DNA of 64,000 nt from NCBI GenBank assembly GCA_964036045.1, contig OZ038385.1, positions 44,216,586-44,280,585 of the forward strand, given 5' to 3'. The notes beneath the pieces are model-generated. The model did no database searches. It was not told the DNA's origin and saw nothing but the letters and a program-made list of their open reading frames with translations. Below, in pieces: positions 24,884 through 37,100 of this stretch. Each line of letters opens with the position of its first letter. Position 1 is the first letter of the stretch. Position numbers and translations under genes: made by a program. The DNA is from Eutreptiella sp. 'Long Island Sound 2002' (Eukaryota; Euglenozoa; Euglenophyceae; Eutreptiales; Eutreptiaceae).

Positions 24884-26060
24884 CCCCGCAGCGCAGCCGC
24901 CCACCGGGGGCGGGCAGTGGCACGCAGGGCGCGCTCTGCTTGGAGCATGGGGTGCCGTCGGGCGCTAGGTGCAGAAGCTCTGGCTGGGGCATCAGCCACT
25001 GCTCCCGGGCCACGAGGGACACACCGACCCCGCGGTGGGCCCACGCTGTCCGAGGGACCTTCTCCCGGGTCGCGCCGGGATGTCAGGTATTCGTCCCTAA
25101 GTACTGGCGCGCGGGAGCGGCCGCGTTGTCCTCGTGGCAGGGGCGGGCCCGCCCGGCCACCCAGGCCCTCCCGGACTTGGGCCCCCGGGCGACGCACTGG
25201 GCGCGGCCCCTCCCAGAATGATGGGCACCCGCCTCTCCTCGGCATTGGGGCCAGATGGCCCCAGGCCCCCGAAGCGCTAGGCGCTCGACCTCCTGGCTGA
25301 CCGGGGGGGGGGCTCGGTAGATGAGAGGCCACCGCTATCGGGTGGGGGGGACGCTGAGTCTTTCTGCCCCTCAGCAGCGGCCGGAGGAGACGGCGGCACT
25401 GGGCCGATGCCCGCGCGCACCTCCGTCCCCACCGCCTCCACGGGGGCGCAACCCGCACCGCGGGACCCATCCCCCCCCTGCCCCCCCTAGAAGAAGAGCA
25501 GCCCCCCCCACCGGGCTTCGCTCCCTGACATTTTCAGCCGCAATTCGGCGGCCCTGAGTAGCCGCGCTTTACCACGGCGTCGATCCCCGCCCAGGGGTCG
25601 GAGGCGGCCTCAGCCGAAGGCCACCAGGTCAGTAGCGGACATGCTCCGCGTACGCTCCCCCCCCCCTCACGCTGCGGCTGGGGCCGCAAGGGGGAGCTCC
25701 TTTGACCCAGTGGCGGACGCGCCCTCAGCGCCTTCGCCATCCGAGTCCACACTGCCGCAGCGGCAGCAGCACGGCAGTGCCAGCACGGAAGAGACCTAGT
25801 CCCCTCCTGCTCGTCCCTCCTGGCCGCCGTGCGGACACAAGCGGGGGGCTTGTAGGGGAGGCCGCGGGCGCCTGAACTCGACTTGGCCCACCTCCCCGCC
25901 CCTCTGCCTCTATACATAGGGCAGCGGATGCTAATAGACGAATGCCCTCTTTATGTCTTTTTCACCCTATTTGGGTGTTGGGGGGGGGGGGGGCTCCCAA
26001 GATGGCTAGGGCACAACCTGCGTATGCAGTTTTCCAGCCTCGGCGGCTCAAAAATGGAAA
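24884..26060. other. GC-rich intergenic DNA, no recognisable gene
   Basis: Long open frames on both strands are explained by high GC content and show no family motif (low-complexity Pro/Arg/Gly/Ala translations). There are scattered G-runs and C-runs, such as about 25,305-25,315 and 25,980-25,993. Confidence 0.6.
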
Positions 26061-26061
26061 T

Positions 26062-28634
26062 TTCCGAACCTGATTTTTTTGATGGTCGACTATACGTTTT
26101 GGGGAATTCGCGGATACACAATGTCCCCAATTTCAAAAAAAAAAAAAAAAGACCCGGGGAACCAAAAGCAATAGCTTGACCTAATCAAATCTCCAAAATA
26201 TGAAAAATAGTCCCTCTGATTTTTTTACACAATTGGCATGGGTCCCTAAAGGCCACGGTCCCATAATATGAACGAATGGTTGCCTATAGGTTTTGAGGAA
26301 TTCTGGACTACACAATGTCCCCAATTCAAAAAAAAAAAAAAAAAAAAAAGAACCGGGGAACCAAAAGCAATAGCTTAACATAATCAAATCTCCAAAATGT
26401 GAAAAATCGTCCCTGTGATTTTTTTACACAACTGGCATGGGTTCCCAAAGGCCACGGTCCTATAATATGAACCAATGGTCGACGATACGTTTTGAGGAAT
26501 TCGCGGATACACAATGTCCCCAATTGAAAAAAAAAAAAAACAAAAAGAACCGGGGAACCAAAAGAAATAGCTTGACCTAATCAAATCTTGAAAATATGAA
26601 AAATCGTTGCCCTGATTTTTTTACACAACTGGCATGGGTCCCTAAAGGCCACGGTCCCATAATATGAACCCATGGTCGACTATACGTTTTGAGGAATTCG
26701 CGAATAGACAATGTCCCCAATTCAAAAAAAAAAACAAAAAGAACCGGGGAACCAAAAGCAATAGCTTGACCCAATCAAATCTCCAAAATATGGAAAATCA
26801 TCCGTCTGATTTTTTTACACAACTGCCATGGGTCCCTAAAGGCCACGGTCCCATAAGATGAACCAATGGTCGACTATACGTTTTGAGGAATTCGCGAATA
26901 CACAATGTCCCCATTTAAAAAAAAAAAAAAAAAAAGAACCGGGGAACCAAAAGCAATAGCTTGACCTAATCAAATCTCCAAAATGTGAAAAATTGTCCCT
27001 CTGATTTTTTTTACACAACTGGCATGCGTCCCTAAAGGCCACGGTCCCATAATATGAACCAATGGTCGACTATACGTTTTGAGGAACTCGCGGATACACA
27101 ATGTCCCCAATTTCAAAAAAAAAAAAATAATAAAAAGAACCGGGGAACCAAAAGCAATAGCTTGACCTAATCAAATCTCCAAAGTATGAAAGGTCGTCCC
27201 TCTGATTTTTTTACACAATTGGCATGGGTCCCTAAAGGCCACGGTCCCATAAGATGAACCAATGGTCGACTATACGTTTTGAGAAATTCGGGAATACACA
27301 ATGTCCCAAATTCAAAAAAAAAAAAAATAAAGAACCGGGGAACCAAAAGCAATAGCTTGACCTAATCAAATCTCCAAAATATGAAAAATCGTCCCTCTGA
27401 TTTTTTTACACAACTGGCATGCGTCCCTAAAGGCCACGGTCCCATAAGATAAACCAATGGTCGACTATACGTTTTTGGGAATTCGCGAATACACAATATC
27501 CCCAATTCAAAAAAAAAACAAAAAGAACCGGGGAACCAAAAGCAATAGCTTGACCTAATCAAATCTCCAAAATATGAAAAATCGTCCCTCTGATTTTTTT
27601 ACACAATTGGCATGGGTCCCTAAAGGCCACGGTCCGATAATCTGAACCAATGGTCGACTATACGTTTTGAGGAATTCGCGGAGACACAATGTCCGCAATT
27701 TCAAAAAAAAAAAAAAAAAAAAAGAACCGGGGAACCAAAAGCAATAGCTTGACCTAATCAAATCTCCAAAGTATGAAAGCTCGTCCCTCTGATTTTTTTA
27801 CACAATTGGCATGGGTCCCTAAAGGCCACGGTCCCATAAGATGAACCAATGGTCGACTATACGTTTTGAGAAATTCGGGAATACACAATGTCCCAAATTC
27901 AAAAAAAAAAAATAAAGAACCGGGGAACCAAAAGCAATAGCTTGACCTAATCAAATCTCCAAAATATGAAAAATCGTCCCTCTGATTTTTTTACACAACT
28001 GGCATGGGTCCCTAAAGGCCACGGTCCCATAAGATAAACCAATGGTCGACTATACGTTTTTGGGAATTCGCGAATACACAATATCCCCAATTCAAAAAAA
28101 AAAAAACAAAAAGAACCGGGGAACCAAAAGCAATAGCTTGACCTAATCAAATCTCCAAAATATGAAAAATCGTCCCTCTGATTTTTTTACACAACTGGCA
28201 TGGGTCCCTAAAGGCCACGGTCCCATAATCTGAACCAATGGTCGACTATACGTTTTGAGGAATTCGCGGATACACAATGTCCCCAATTTCAAAAAAAAAA
28301 AAAAAGAACCGGGGAACCAAAAGCAATAGCTTGACCTAATCAAATCTCCAAAATATGAAAAATCGTCCCTCTGATTTTTTTACACAACTGGCATGGGTCC
28401 CCCAAGGCCACGGTCCCATAATATGTACCAATGGTCAACTATACGTCTTGAGGAATTCGGGGATACACAATGTCCCCAATTCAAAAAAAAAAAAAAGAAC
28501 CGGGGAACCAAAAGCAATAGCTTGACCTGATCACATCTCCAAAATATGAGAAAATCGTCCCTCTGATTTTTTTAAACAACTGGCATGGGTACCTAAAGGC
28601 CACGGTCCCATAATATGAACCAATGGTCGACTAT
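26062..28634. repeat. Tandem ~195-bp satellite with internal A-tract, 13 units
   Basis: Each unit runs: GAACCGGGGAACC, AAGCAATAGCTTGACC, ATCAAATCTCCAAAA, CTGATTTTTTTACACAA, AAAGGCCACGGTCCC, ATGGTCGACTATACG, AATTCGCGGATACACAATG, TCCCCAATT and an A-tract of about 9-22 bases. The GGGGAACC landmark occurs 13 times, at about 26,155, 26,352, 26,551, 26,744, 26,938, 27,140, 27,337, 27,528, 27,726, 27,920, 28,115, 28,309 and 28,501. Spacing is 191-202 bp, and most length change is in the A-tract. Two units sharing the AAGTATGAAAG variant lie 588 bp apart (27,182 and 27,770), suggesting a three-unit higher-order repeat. The first and last units are partial. Confidence 0.93.
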
Positions 28635-28868
28635 GCGGAATGCCCTGACGTAGTCGAGGAAACTCGCTTTCTTTCAAGCTCAACATTCTCCATAGATACA
28701 CTGGCTCATGGAATATGCAATCCAAACGTTGGCCCAACACACGCATGAGCCCCAACGAGTCATCCTGTACAGCCTTCATCAAACTATGATAATACTCATC
28801 CTCATCGAACAGCTCATCCCATTCTGATTAATTTTTCTGACTGGGCATGGCATCCATTGGAGATTGAT

Positions 28869-29062
28869 TTTGTGTGTACATTGTGTGTCAGCGCGCTCTG
28901 TGTGTGTCATTTGTGTGTCAGCGTGCTGTCTGTGTATTCATTGTGTGTCAGCTGTCTGTGTGTTGTTTGTGTGTCAGCGCGCTGTCTGTGTGTTGTTTGT
29001 GTGTCAGCGCTCTCTTTGTGTCCGCTCTGTGTGTCATTTGTGTGTCAGCGTGCTGTCTGCCA
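28869..29062. repeat. TG-rich degenerate tandem repeat
   Basis: About 190 bp are made of repeated TTTGTGTGTCAGCG and CTGTCTGTGTGT segments in irregular order, with about six TTGTGTGTCAGC occurrences. It gives spurious Cys/Val/Ser-rich translations in all plus-strand frames. Confidence 0.85.
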
Positions 29063-30014
29063 CTTCGGCATGGCCGTTTGCCTATGTGGCGTAGCAGTGC
29101 ACAATATCTGCCTGTGACTTTGCAAAGCAGAAGAGCGAGAACAGGCCCCCCACAACATGCACCTTACTGCCAATTTATGGCGCTATGCCAATGACACTTT
29201 TGGCCGCATGTTTGTTGACCTGCTTTTCTTCTTCATGTCTCAGTGATGACCCAAAGGGTGTTGTGCATGTTTGGGCCGTGACGAACAACAGGGATTCAAA
29301 GGGCAGCGCCAATGGCCGATAACAATGCAATTCTCATGGGCGCAACCGTTCACTTGAAGTTCTTCGCATGCTGGCATGACTGTGCAATGCCGTGTCAATT
29401 GTACCAAGCCAGCCTTCCACCCAGGGTCTTTGCCACCCTGCCTTCTTCCTTCCCCTTGCTTTGTGCCCCGTCTGTCTCAAAGTGCCAGCTTTGTGGAGCA
29501 ATGCTGCTCTGGCAAACGATTGTCACAAACAGAGGTTGACCAGTCTGCTGCCTCTGGTCCCCTGGGTCCTGCACGTGTACAGTTTGGGCATGAGTCGCCT
29601 GTCCCAGGCCTGGTCTGGATTACCCGTTTGCTCGCAGCACAGAATCATTATGCACAACCTGCAACCTGTTGTTGGGCCACTCGTGTAAAGAGACACCATT
29701 TATTGCCATACACTGCCATGTTGGTTTCATCACTGAAAGTTACCACCAGTCTCCTGCCATGTGTATCCCCAGTGATGTCCCTCCATCCCTGGGATGAAAG
29801 GGGGGCAGAACTGGGCCATTTGTGCAATTTCTTGATTTCAAATACGTTTTGATCAGTTGGTTGCCATTTTATCACTGCAGCTATGCTGCCCGTCCTGTTG
29901 CATTGCAGCTGGACAGACATTGTGGCACTGTGGCATGGATTGGTGCATCGGTGGATCATTTTGGCATTGCACTGTTTCTGAGGTGTTTTAATGTTCTGAG
30001 AGAAGGAGGGGGAT

Positions 30015-30016
<2 letters not shown>

Positions 30017-30047
<31 letters not shown>
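30017..30047. repeat. (GA)n microsatellite
   Basis: This is an uninterrupted GA dinucleotide run of about 15 units. Confidence 0.97.
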
Positions 30048-30050
<3 letters not shown>

Positions 30051-30274
30051 TCGAGTATTGGTTACCGCAAGCACACTACAGGCCAGTATGGCAGAGTCAA
30101 TGTTTGAGAACCCCAGACAAGGCTCAAAGCTGGGGTGTCACTGCTCTGGGGGAGATGGGTTTGATGGGCGCCACAGAGCCATTGTTTTCTGAAGCATGGT
30201 TGTGATTGTTTTGCAATAAAGCTCAGGATGTGGCTCAGCTGTGCAAGGTTACTTTGAGGTTAGAGTGGTTCCAA

Positions 30275-31203
30275 TATTTTTTTCAAAAATTTTGTCCAAA
30301 ATTTTTTTCCAAAATCTTTTCCAAAATTTTTTTCCGAAATTTTTGCCAAAATTTTTTCCATAATTTTTCCAATATTTTTTTCAAAAATTTTTGCCAAAAT
30401 TTTTTCCAAAATTTTTTCCAAAAATTTTTTCAAAAATTTTTCTCAAAATTTTTTCCAAAATTTTTTCCAAAATTTTTTTCCAAAATTTTTTTTAAAAAAT
30501 TTTTCCAAAATTATTTCCAAAAATTTTTTCCAAAACTTTTCCAATATTTTTTTCAAAAATTTTTTCCAAAATTTTTCCAATATTTTTTCCAAAAATTTTT
30601 GCCAAAATTTTTTCCAAAATTTTTTCCAAAATTTTTTCCAAAAATTTTCCAATATTTTTTTCAAAAATTTCTTCCAAAATTTTTTTCCAAAATTTGTTGC
30701 GAAATTTTTTTCCAGATTTTTCCAATATTTTTTTCAAAATTTTTTGCAACAATTTTTTCCGAAATTTTTTCCAAAATTTTTTTCAAAATTTTTTCTCAAA
30801 ATTTTTTCCAAAATTTTTTCCAAAAATTTTTTCAAAAATTTTTCTCAAAATATTTCCAAAATTTTTTCCAAAAATTTTTTCCAAAATTTTTTTTAAAAAT
30901 TTTTTCCAAAATTATTTCCAAAATTTTCCTCCAAAATTTTTTCCAAAATTTTTTCTCAAATTTTTTTCAAAAATTTTTTCCAAAATTTTTCCAATATTTT
31001 TTTCAAAAATTTTTTCCAAAATTTTTCCAATATTTTTTTCAAAAATTTTTGCCAAAATTTTTTCCAAAATTTTTTCCAAAATTTTTTCGAAAATTATTTC
31101 CAAATTTTTTTTCCAAAATTTTTTCGAAAATTTTTTTCAAAAATTTTTCCAAAATTTTTGCAATATTTTTTTCAAAAATTTTTGCCAAAATCTTCTCCAA
31201 AAT
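30275..31203 (-). repeat. AT block of the composite satellite, left arm
   Basis: Some 930 bp consist almost only of T-runs and A-runs joined by CC or GCC, repeating about every 11-13 bp (CCAAAATTTTTT, with CCAATATTTTTTTCAAAAAT as a recurrent variant). It is the reverse complement of the GGAAAAAATTTT blocks right of the N gap, hence the minus-strand label. Phe/Lys/Ile-rich open frames here are an artefact of the composition. Confidence 0.95.
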
Positions 31204-32950
31204 TGCGACACACGGCTTCTACAATGGTATCTTTGGTCCCCGGGCTTGGTAGCCGCAAATTCGCGACCAAGGTTGTGTACTTGTCCCTTGCGTCTTTGGG
31301 CTTGGTAGCCGCAAATGCGCGGCTACATGCTTCTTTCACTTTCTATGTGCGTAACCCTAACCTTGTGCGTTTATTCCAAAAATTTTTTCAAAAATTTTTT
31401 CTAAAATTTTGCCAATATTTTTCTCAAAAGTTTTTGCCAAAATCTTTTCCAAAATTGCGACACACGGCTTCTACAATGGTATCTTTGGTCCCCGGGCTTG
31501 GTAGGCCGCAAATTCGCGGCTACATGCTTCTTTCACTTTCTATGTGCGTAACCCTAACCTTGTGCGTTTATTCCAAAATTTTGTTCAAAAATTTTTTCCA
31601 AAATTTTTCCAATATTTTTTTCAAAAATTTTTGCCAAAATTGTTTCCAAAATTGCGACACACGGCTTCTACAATGGTATCTTTGGTCCCTGGGCTTGGTA
31701 GCCGCAAATTCGCGAGTCAGGTTGTGTACTTGTCCCTTGCGTCTTTGGGCTTGGTAGCCGCAAATGCGCGGCTACATGCTTCTTTCACTTTCTATGTGCG
31801 TAACCCTAACCTTGTGCGTTTATTCCAAAAAAATTTTCAAAAATTTTTTCTAAAATTTTGCCAATATTTTTTTCAAAAATTCTTGCCAAAATCTTTTCCA
31901 AAATTGCGACACACGGCTTCTACAATGGTATCTTTGGTCCCCGGGCTTGGTAGCCGCAAATTCGCGACTCAGGTTGTGTACCTGTCCCTTGCGTGTTTGG
32001 GCTTGGTAGCCGCCAATTCGCGGCTACATGCTTCTTTCACTTTCTATGTGCGTAACCCTAACCTTGTGCGTTTTTTCCAAAATTTTTTTCAAAAATTTTT
32101 CCCAAATTTTTTTGCAAAATTTTTTCCAAAATTTTTCCAATATTTTTTTCAAAAATTTTTGCCAAAATTTTTTCCAAAATTTTTTCCAAAATTTTTTTTA
32201 AAAATTTTTTCCAAAATTTTTTCCAAAATTTTTTCCAAAAATTTGTTTCCAAAATTTTTTTCAAAAATTTATCCAAAATTTTTCCAATATTTTTTTCCAA
32301 AATTTTTGCCAAAATCTTTTCCAAAATTGCGACACACGGCTTCTACAATGGTATCTTTGGTCCCCGGGCTTGGTAGCCGCAAATTCGCGAGTAAGGTTGT
32401 GTACTTGTCCCTTGCGTCTTTGGGCTTGGTAGCCGCAAATTCGCGGCTACATGCTTCTTTAACTTTCTATGTGCGTAACCCTAACCTTGTGCGTTGTTTC
32501 CAAAATTTTGTTCAAAAATTTTTTCCAAAATTTTTCGAATATTTTTTTCAAAAATTTTTGCCAAAATTGTTTCCAAAATTGCGACACACGGCTTCTACAA
32601 TGGTATCTTTGGTCCCTGGGCTTGGTAGCCGCAAATTCGCGACTCAGGTTGTGTACTTGTCCCTTGCGTCTTTGGGCTTGGTAGCCGCAAATGCGCGGCT
32701 ACATGCTTCTTTCACTTTCTATGTGCGTAACCCTAACCTTGTGCGTTTATTCCAAAATTTTTTTCAAAAATTTTTTCTAAAATTTTGCCAATATTTTTTT
32801 CAAAAATTTTTGCCAAAATCTTTTCCAAAATTGCGACACACGGCTTCTACAATGGTATCTTTGGTCCCCGGCTTGGTAGCCGCAAATTCGCGACTCAGGT
32901 TGTGTACTTGTCCCTTGCGTCTTTGGGCTTGGTAGCCGCAAATTCGTTTC
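31204..32950 (-). repeat. Seven B modules alternating with short AT blocks, left arm
   Basis: Copies of the 167-bp B module in reverse orientation start with GCGACACACGGCTTC at 31,205, 31,457, 31,654, 31,906, 32,329, 32,581 and 32,833, separated by about 80-260 bp of AT-block sequence. Each carries CTAACCTTGTGCG (the TTAGGG-bearing end) at its right end, except the last, which is cut short at about 32,947. The copy at 31,457 is a short form lacking the segment between the two internal direct repeats. Confidence 0.93.
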
Positions 32951-33000
32951 CAAAATTTTTTTCCAAAATTTTTTTCAAAAATTTGTCCAAAATTCCTTTC

Positions 33001-33945
33001 CGGCGCGGCGGCGCTTCCCGGGGGGGGGGGGGGGGGGGGCGGGCCTTGAAAAGCGCGCGGCGCGGCGCGGCGGCGCGTCCTGGGAGGGGGGGGGGGGGCG
33101 TCCGGCTCTTGAAAAAGCGCGCGGCGCGGCGGCGCGTCCGGGGGGGGGGGGGTCCGGATCTTGAAAAGCGCGCGGCGCGGCGCGGCGGCGCGTCCCGGGG
33201 GGGGGGGGGGAGGGGGGGGGCGTCCGGCTCTTGAAAAAGCGCGCGGCGCGGCGGCGCGTCCGGGGGGGGGGGGGGGGGAGGGGGGGGGGGTCCCGGATCT
33301 TGAAAAGCGCGCGGCGCGGCGGCGCGTCCGGGGGGGGGGGGGGGGGGGGGGGGGTCGTCCGGCTCTTCAAAAAGCGCGGCGCGCGGCGGCGCGTCCGGGG
33401 GGGGGTGAGGGTCCGGATCTTGAAAAAGCGCGCGGCGCGGCGGCGCGTCCGGGGGGGGGGGGGGTCCCGGATCTTGAAAAGCGCGCGGAGCGGCGGCGCG
33501 TCTGGGGGGGGAGGGGGGGGTCCCGGATCTTGAAAAGCGCGCGGCGCGGCGGCGCGTCCGGGGGGGGGGGGGGGGGGTCCGGATCTTGAAAAGCGCGCGG
33601 CGCGGCGCGGCGGCGCGTCCCGGGGGGGGGGGCGGGGGCGTCCGGCTCTTGAAAGAGCGCGCGGCGCTGCGGCGCGTCCGGGGGGGGGGGGGGGGGGGGG
33701 CGTCCGGCTCTTCAAAAAGCGCGCGGGGGGGGCCGGGAGTCCGGATCCTCGAAAAGCGCGCGGCGCGGCGGCGCGTCCGGGGGGGGGGGGGGGGTCCCGG
33801 ATCTTGAAAAGCGCGCGGCGCGGCGGCGCGTCCGGGGGGGGGGTCCGGATCTTGAAAAAGCGCGCGGCGCGGCGGCGCGTCCGGGGGGGGGGGGGGGGGG
33901 GGTCCGGTTCTTGAAAAAGCGCGCGGCGCGGCGGCGAGTCCGGGG
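33001..33945 (-). repeat. GC block of the composite satellite, left arm (poly-G orientation)
   Basis: Units of roughly 50-65 bp combine GCGCGCGGCGCGGCGGCGCG, a G-run of about 8-24 bases, then TCCGGATCTTGAAAAA or TCCGGCTCTTGAAAAA. About 16 units are present before the assembly gap. Two main unit variants differ at GATCTTG or GCTCTTG, and some carry an extra GGCGC. Long Gly/Arg/Ala open frames result from composition. Confidence 0.95.
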
Positions 33946-34145
33946 NNNNNNNNNNNNNNNNNNNNNNNNNNNNNNNNNNNNNNNNNNNNNNNNNNNNNNN
34001 NNNNNNNNNNNNNNNNNNNNNNNNNNNNNNNNNNNNNNNNNNNNNNNNNNNNNNNNNNNNNNNNNNNNNNNNNNNNNNNNNNNNNNNNNNNNNNNNNNNN
34101 NNNNNNNNNNNNNNNNNNNNNNNNNNNNNNNNNNNNNNNNNNNNN
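33946..34145. other. Assembly gap, exactly 200 N
   Basis: Two hundred N bases, a placeholder length. The satellite is in poly-G orientation on the left and poly-C orientation on the right, so the orientation switch falls in or at this gap. Confidence 1.
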
Positions 34146-37100
34146 CCACCCCCCCCCCCCCCCCCCCCCGGGACGCGCCGCCCCCGCCGCGCCGCCGCGC
34201 TTTTCAAGATCCGGACCCCCCCCCCCCCCGCCGGACGCGCCGCCGCGCCGCGCGCTTTTTCAAGATCCGGACCCCCCCCCCCCCCCCCCGGACGCGCCGC
34301 CGCGCCGCGCGCTTTTTCAATAGCCGGACGCCCCCCCCCCCCTCCCGGGACGCGCGCCGCGCCGCGCGCTTTTTCAAGATCCGGACCCCCCCCCCCCCTG
34401 CCCCCGACGCGCCGCCGCGCCGCGCGGTTTTTCAAGAGCCGGACGCCCCCCCCGCCCCCCCCCCCCCCCCGCCCCCCGGGACGCGCCGCCGCGCCGCGCC
34501 GCGCGCTTTTCAAGATCCGGAACCCCCCCCCCCCCCCCCGGACGCGCCGCCGCGCCGCGCGCTTTTTCAAGATCCGGACCCCCCCCCCCCCCCCCCCGGA
34601 CGCGCCGCCGCGCCGCGCGCTTTTTCAAGAGCCTGACCCCCCCCCCCCCCGGGACGCGCCGCCTTGCCGCGCTGCGCGCTTTTTCAAGATCCGGACCCCC
34701 CCGCCCCCCCCCCGGACGCGCCGACGCGCCGCCGCGCCGCGCGCTTTTTCAAGAGCCGGACGCCCCCCCCCCCCCTCCCTGGGACGCGCCGCCGCGCCGC
34801 GCCGCGCGCTTTTCAAGATCCGGACCCCCCCCCCCCCCCCCCCTGGGACGCGTCGCCGCGCCGCGCGCTTTTCAAGATCCGGACCCCGGACCCCGGAAGA
34901 AAATTTTGGACAAAATTTTTCAAAACAATTTTGGAAAAAATTTTGGAAAAAATTTTGGCAAAAATTTTTCAAAAAAAATTTTGGAAAAAATTTTGGAAAA
35001 AATTTTTGGCAAAAATTTTTGAAAAAAATATTGGAAAAATTTGGAAAAAATTTTGGCAAAAATTTCGGAAAAAAATTTTGGAAAAAATTTTGGAAAAAAA
35101 TTTGAGAAAATATTTTGGAAAAAAATTTTGGAAATAATGTTGGAAAAAATTTTTACAAAAAATTTTGGAAAAAAATTTTGGAAAAAAATTTTGGACAAAA
35201 TTTTTGACAAAAATTTTTGAAAAAAATTTTGCCAAAAATTTTGGAAAAAATTTGGCAAACATTTTTGAAAAAAATATTGGAAAAATTTTGGGAAAATTTT
35301 TGCAAAAAATTTTTGAAAAAATATTGGAAAAATTTTGGAAAAAATTTTGGAAAAAATTTTGGCACTAATTTTTGAAAAAATTTTGGAAAAATTTTGGAAA
35401 AAATTTTGGCAAAAATTTTTGAAAAAAAATTTGGAAAAAATTTTGGAAAAAAATTTTGGACAAAATTTTTGAAAAAAGTTTGGAAAAAAATTTTGGAAAA
35501 AATTTTCGAAAAAATTTTGGCAAAAATTTTTGAAGAAAATATTGGAAAAATTTTTGAAAAAAATTTTGGAAAAAAATTTTGGACAAAATTTTGGAAAAAA
35601 TTTCGGCAAACATTTTTGAAAAAAATATTGGAAAAATTTGGAAAAAATTTGGAAAAAATTTTGGCAAAAATTTCGGAAAAAATTTTGGAAAAAATTTTGG
35701 AAAAAAATTTTGGACAAAATTTTTGAAAAAAATTTTGGAAAAATTTTGGAAAAGTTTTCGAAAAAAAAATTGGAAATAATTTCGAAAAAAATTTTCGAAA
35801 AAATTTTGGAACAAAAATTTGGAAATAATTTTGGAAAAATTTTTAACAAAAATTTTGGAAAAAAATTTTGGAAAAAATTTTGGAAAAAATTTTGGAAAAA
35901 ATTTTTGAAAAAAATTTTTGAAAAAATTTTGCAAAAAATTTTGGCAAAAAATTTTGAAAAAAATATTGAAAAATCTGAGGAAAAATTTTGCAAAAAATTT
36001 TGGAAAAAAATTTTGGAAAAAATTTTTGAAAAAAAATTCCGGAAAATTTTGGAAAAAATTTTGGAAAAAATTTTGGAAAAAATTTTGGCAAAAGTTTTTG
36101 ACAAAAATATTGGAAAAATTTTGGAAAAAATTTTTGAAAAAAATATTGGAAAATTTTTGGAAAAAATTTTTGAAAAAAATTGAGAAAAAATTTTGGAAAA
36201 AAATTTTGGAAATAATTTTGGAAAAAATTTTTGACAAAAATTTTTGAAAAAAATTTTGCCAAAAATTTTGGAAAAAATTTTGGCAAACACTTTTTGGAAA
36301 AAATATTGGAAAAATTTTGGAAAAATTTTTGCAAAAATTTTTGAAAAAAATATTGGAAAAATTTGGAAAAAATTTTGGAAAAAATTTTGGCACTAATTTT
36401 TGAAAAAATTTTGGAAAAATTTTGGAAAAAATTTTGGCAAAAATTTCGGAAAAAAATTTTGGAAAAAATTTTGGAAAAAATTTTGGACAAAATTTTGAAA
36501 AAAGTTTGGAAAAAAATTTTGGAAAAAATTTTGGAAAAAATTTGAGCAAAAATTTTTGAAAAAAATATTGGAAAAATTTTGGAAAAATTTTTGCAAAAAA
36601 TTTTGGACAAAATTTTGGAAAAAATTTTGGCAAACATTTTTGAAAAAAATATTGGAAAAATTTTGGAAAAATTTTTGCAAAAAATTTTGGAAAAAAATTT
36701 GGTAAAAATTTTGGAAAAAATTTTGGAAAAATTTCTGATAAAAGTTTTGGAAAAAAATTTTGGAAAAAATTTTGGCAAAAATATTTAAAAAAAAACTATT
36801 GGAAAAGTTTTGAAAAAAATTTTGCAAAAAAATTTTGGAAAAATTTTGAAAAAATTTTTGGAAAAAACGCACAAGGTTAGGGTTACGCACATAGAAAGTG
36901 AAAGGAAGCATGTAGCCGCGAATTTGCGGCTACCAAGCCCAAGACGCAAGGGACAAGTACACAACCTGACCCGCGAATTTGCGGCTACCCAGCCCGGGAC
37001 CAAAGATACCATTGTAGAAGCCGTGTGTCGCATTTTGGAAAAGATTTTGGCAAAAATTTTTGAAAAAAATATTGGCAAAATTTTAGAAAAAAATTTTGAA

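Larger units (their letters stand above)
28635..30274. other. Intergenic, mostly unique, no recognisable gene
   Basis: Composition is balanced, with two simple-sequence tracts listed separately. Short open frames lack recognised domains. A minus-strand frame at 29,648-29,959 contains FSDETNMAVYG, faintly like a Tc1/mariner transposase, but it is not convincing. An AATAAAG occurs at about 30,214 without a gene to attach it to. Confidence 0.55.

Noticed and set aside
24826-25470. 214-codon minus-strand frame in GC-rich DNA
   Set aside because: It is a low-complexity Arg/Pro/Gly/Ala translation typical of GC-rich antisense frames; no motif.
29648-29959. Minus-strand frame with FSDETNMAVYGNKW, reminiscent of a Tc1/mariner DDE motif
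   Set aside because: Only one short motif matches. No flanking helix-turn-helix, second Asp region or terminal inverted repeats could be seen.
30206-31252. Phe/Lys/Ile-rich open frames in AT blocks (also at 34.9-36.9 kb and in the right arm)
   Set aside because: They translate runs of A and T in every frame and strand, with no start context, domain or codon bias.
32975-34570. Pro/Arg/Ala-rich open frames in GC blocks, including some spanning the N gap
   Set aside because: Homopolymer C- and G-runs of variable length cannot keep a frame, and one frame crosses unknown bases.
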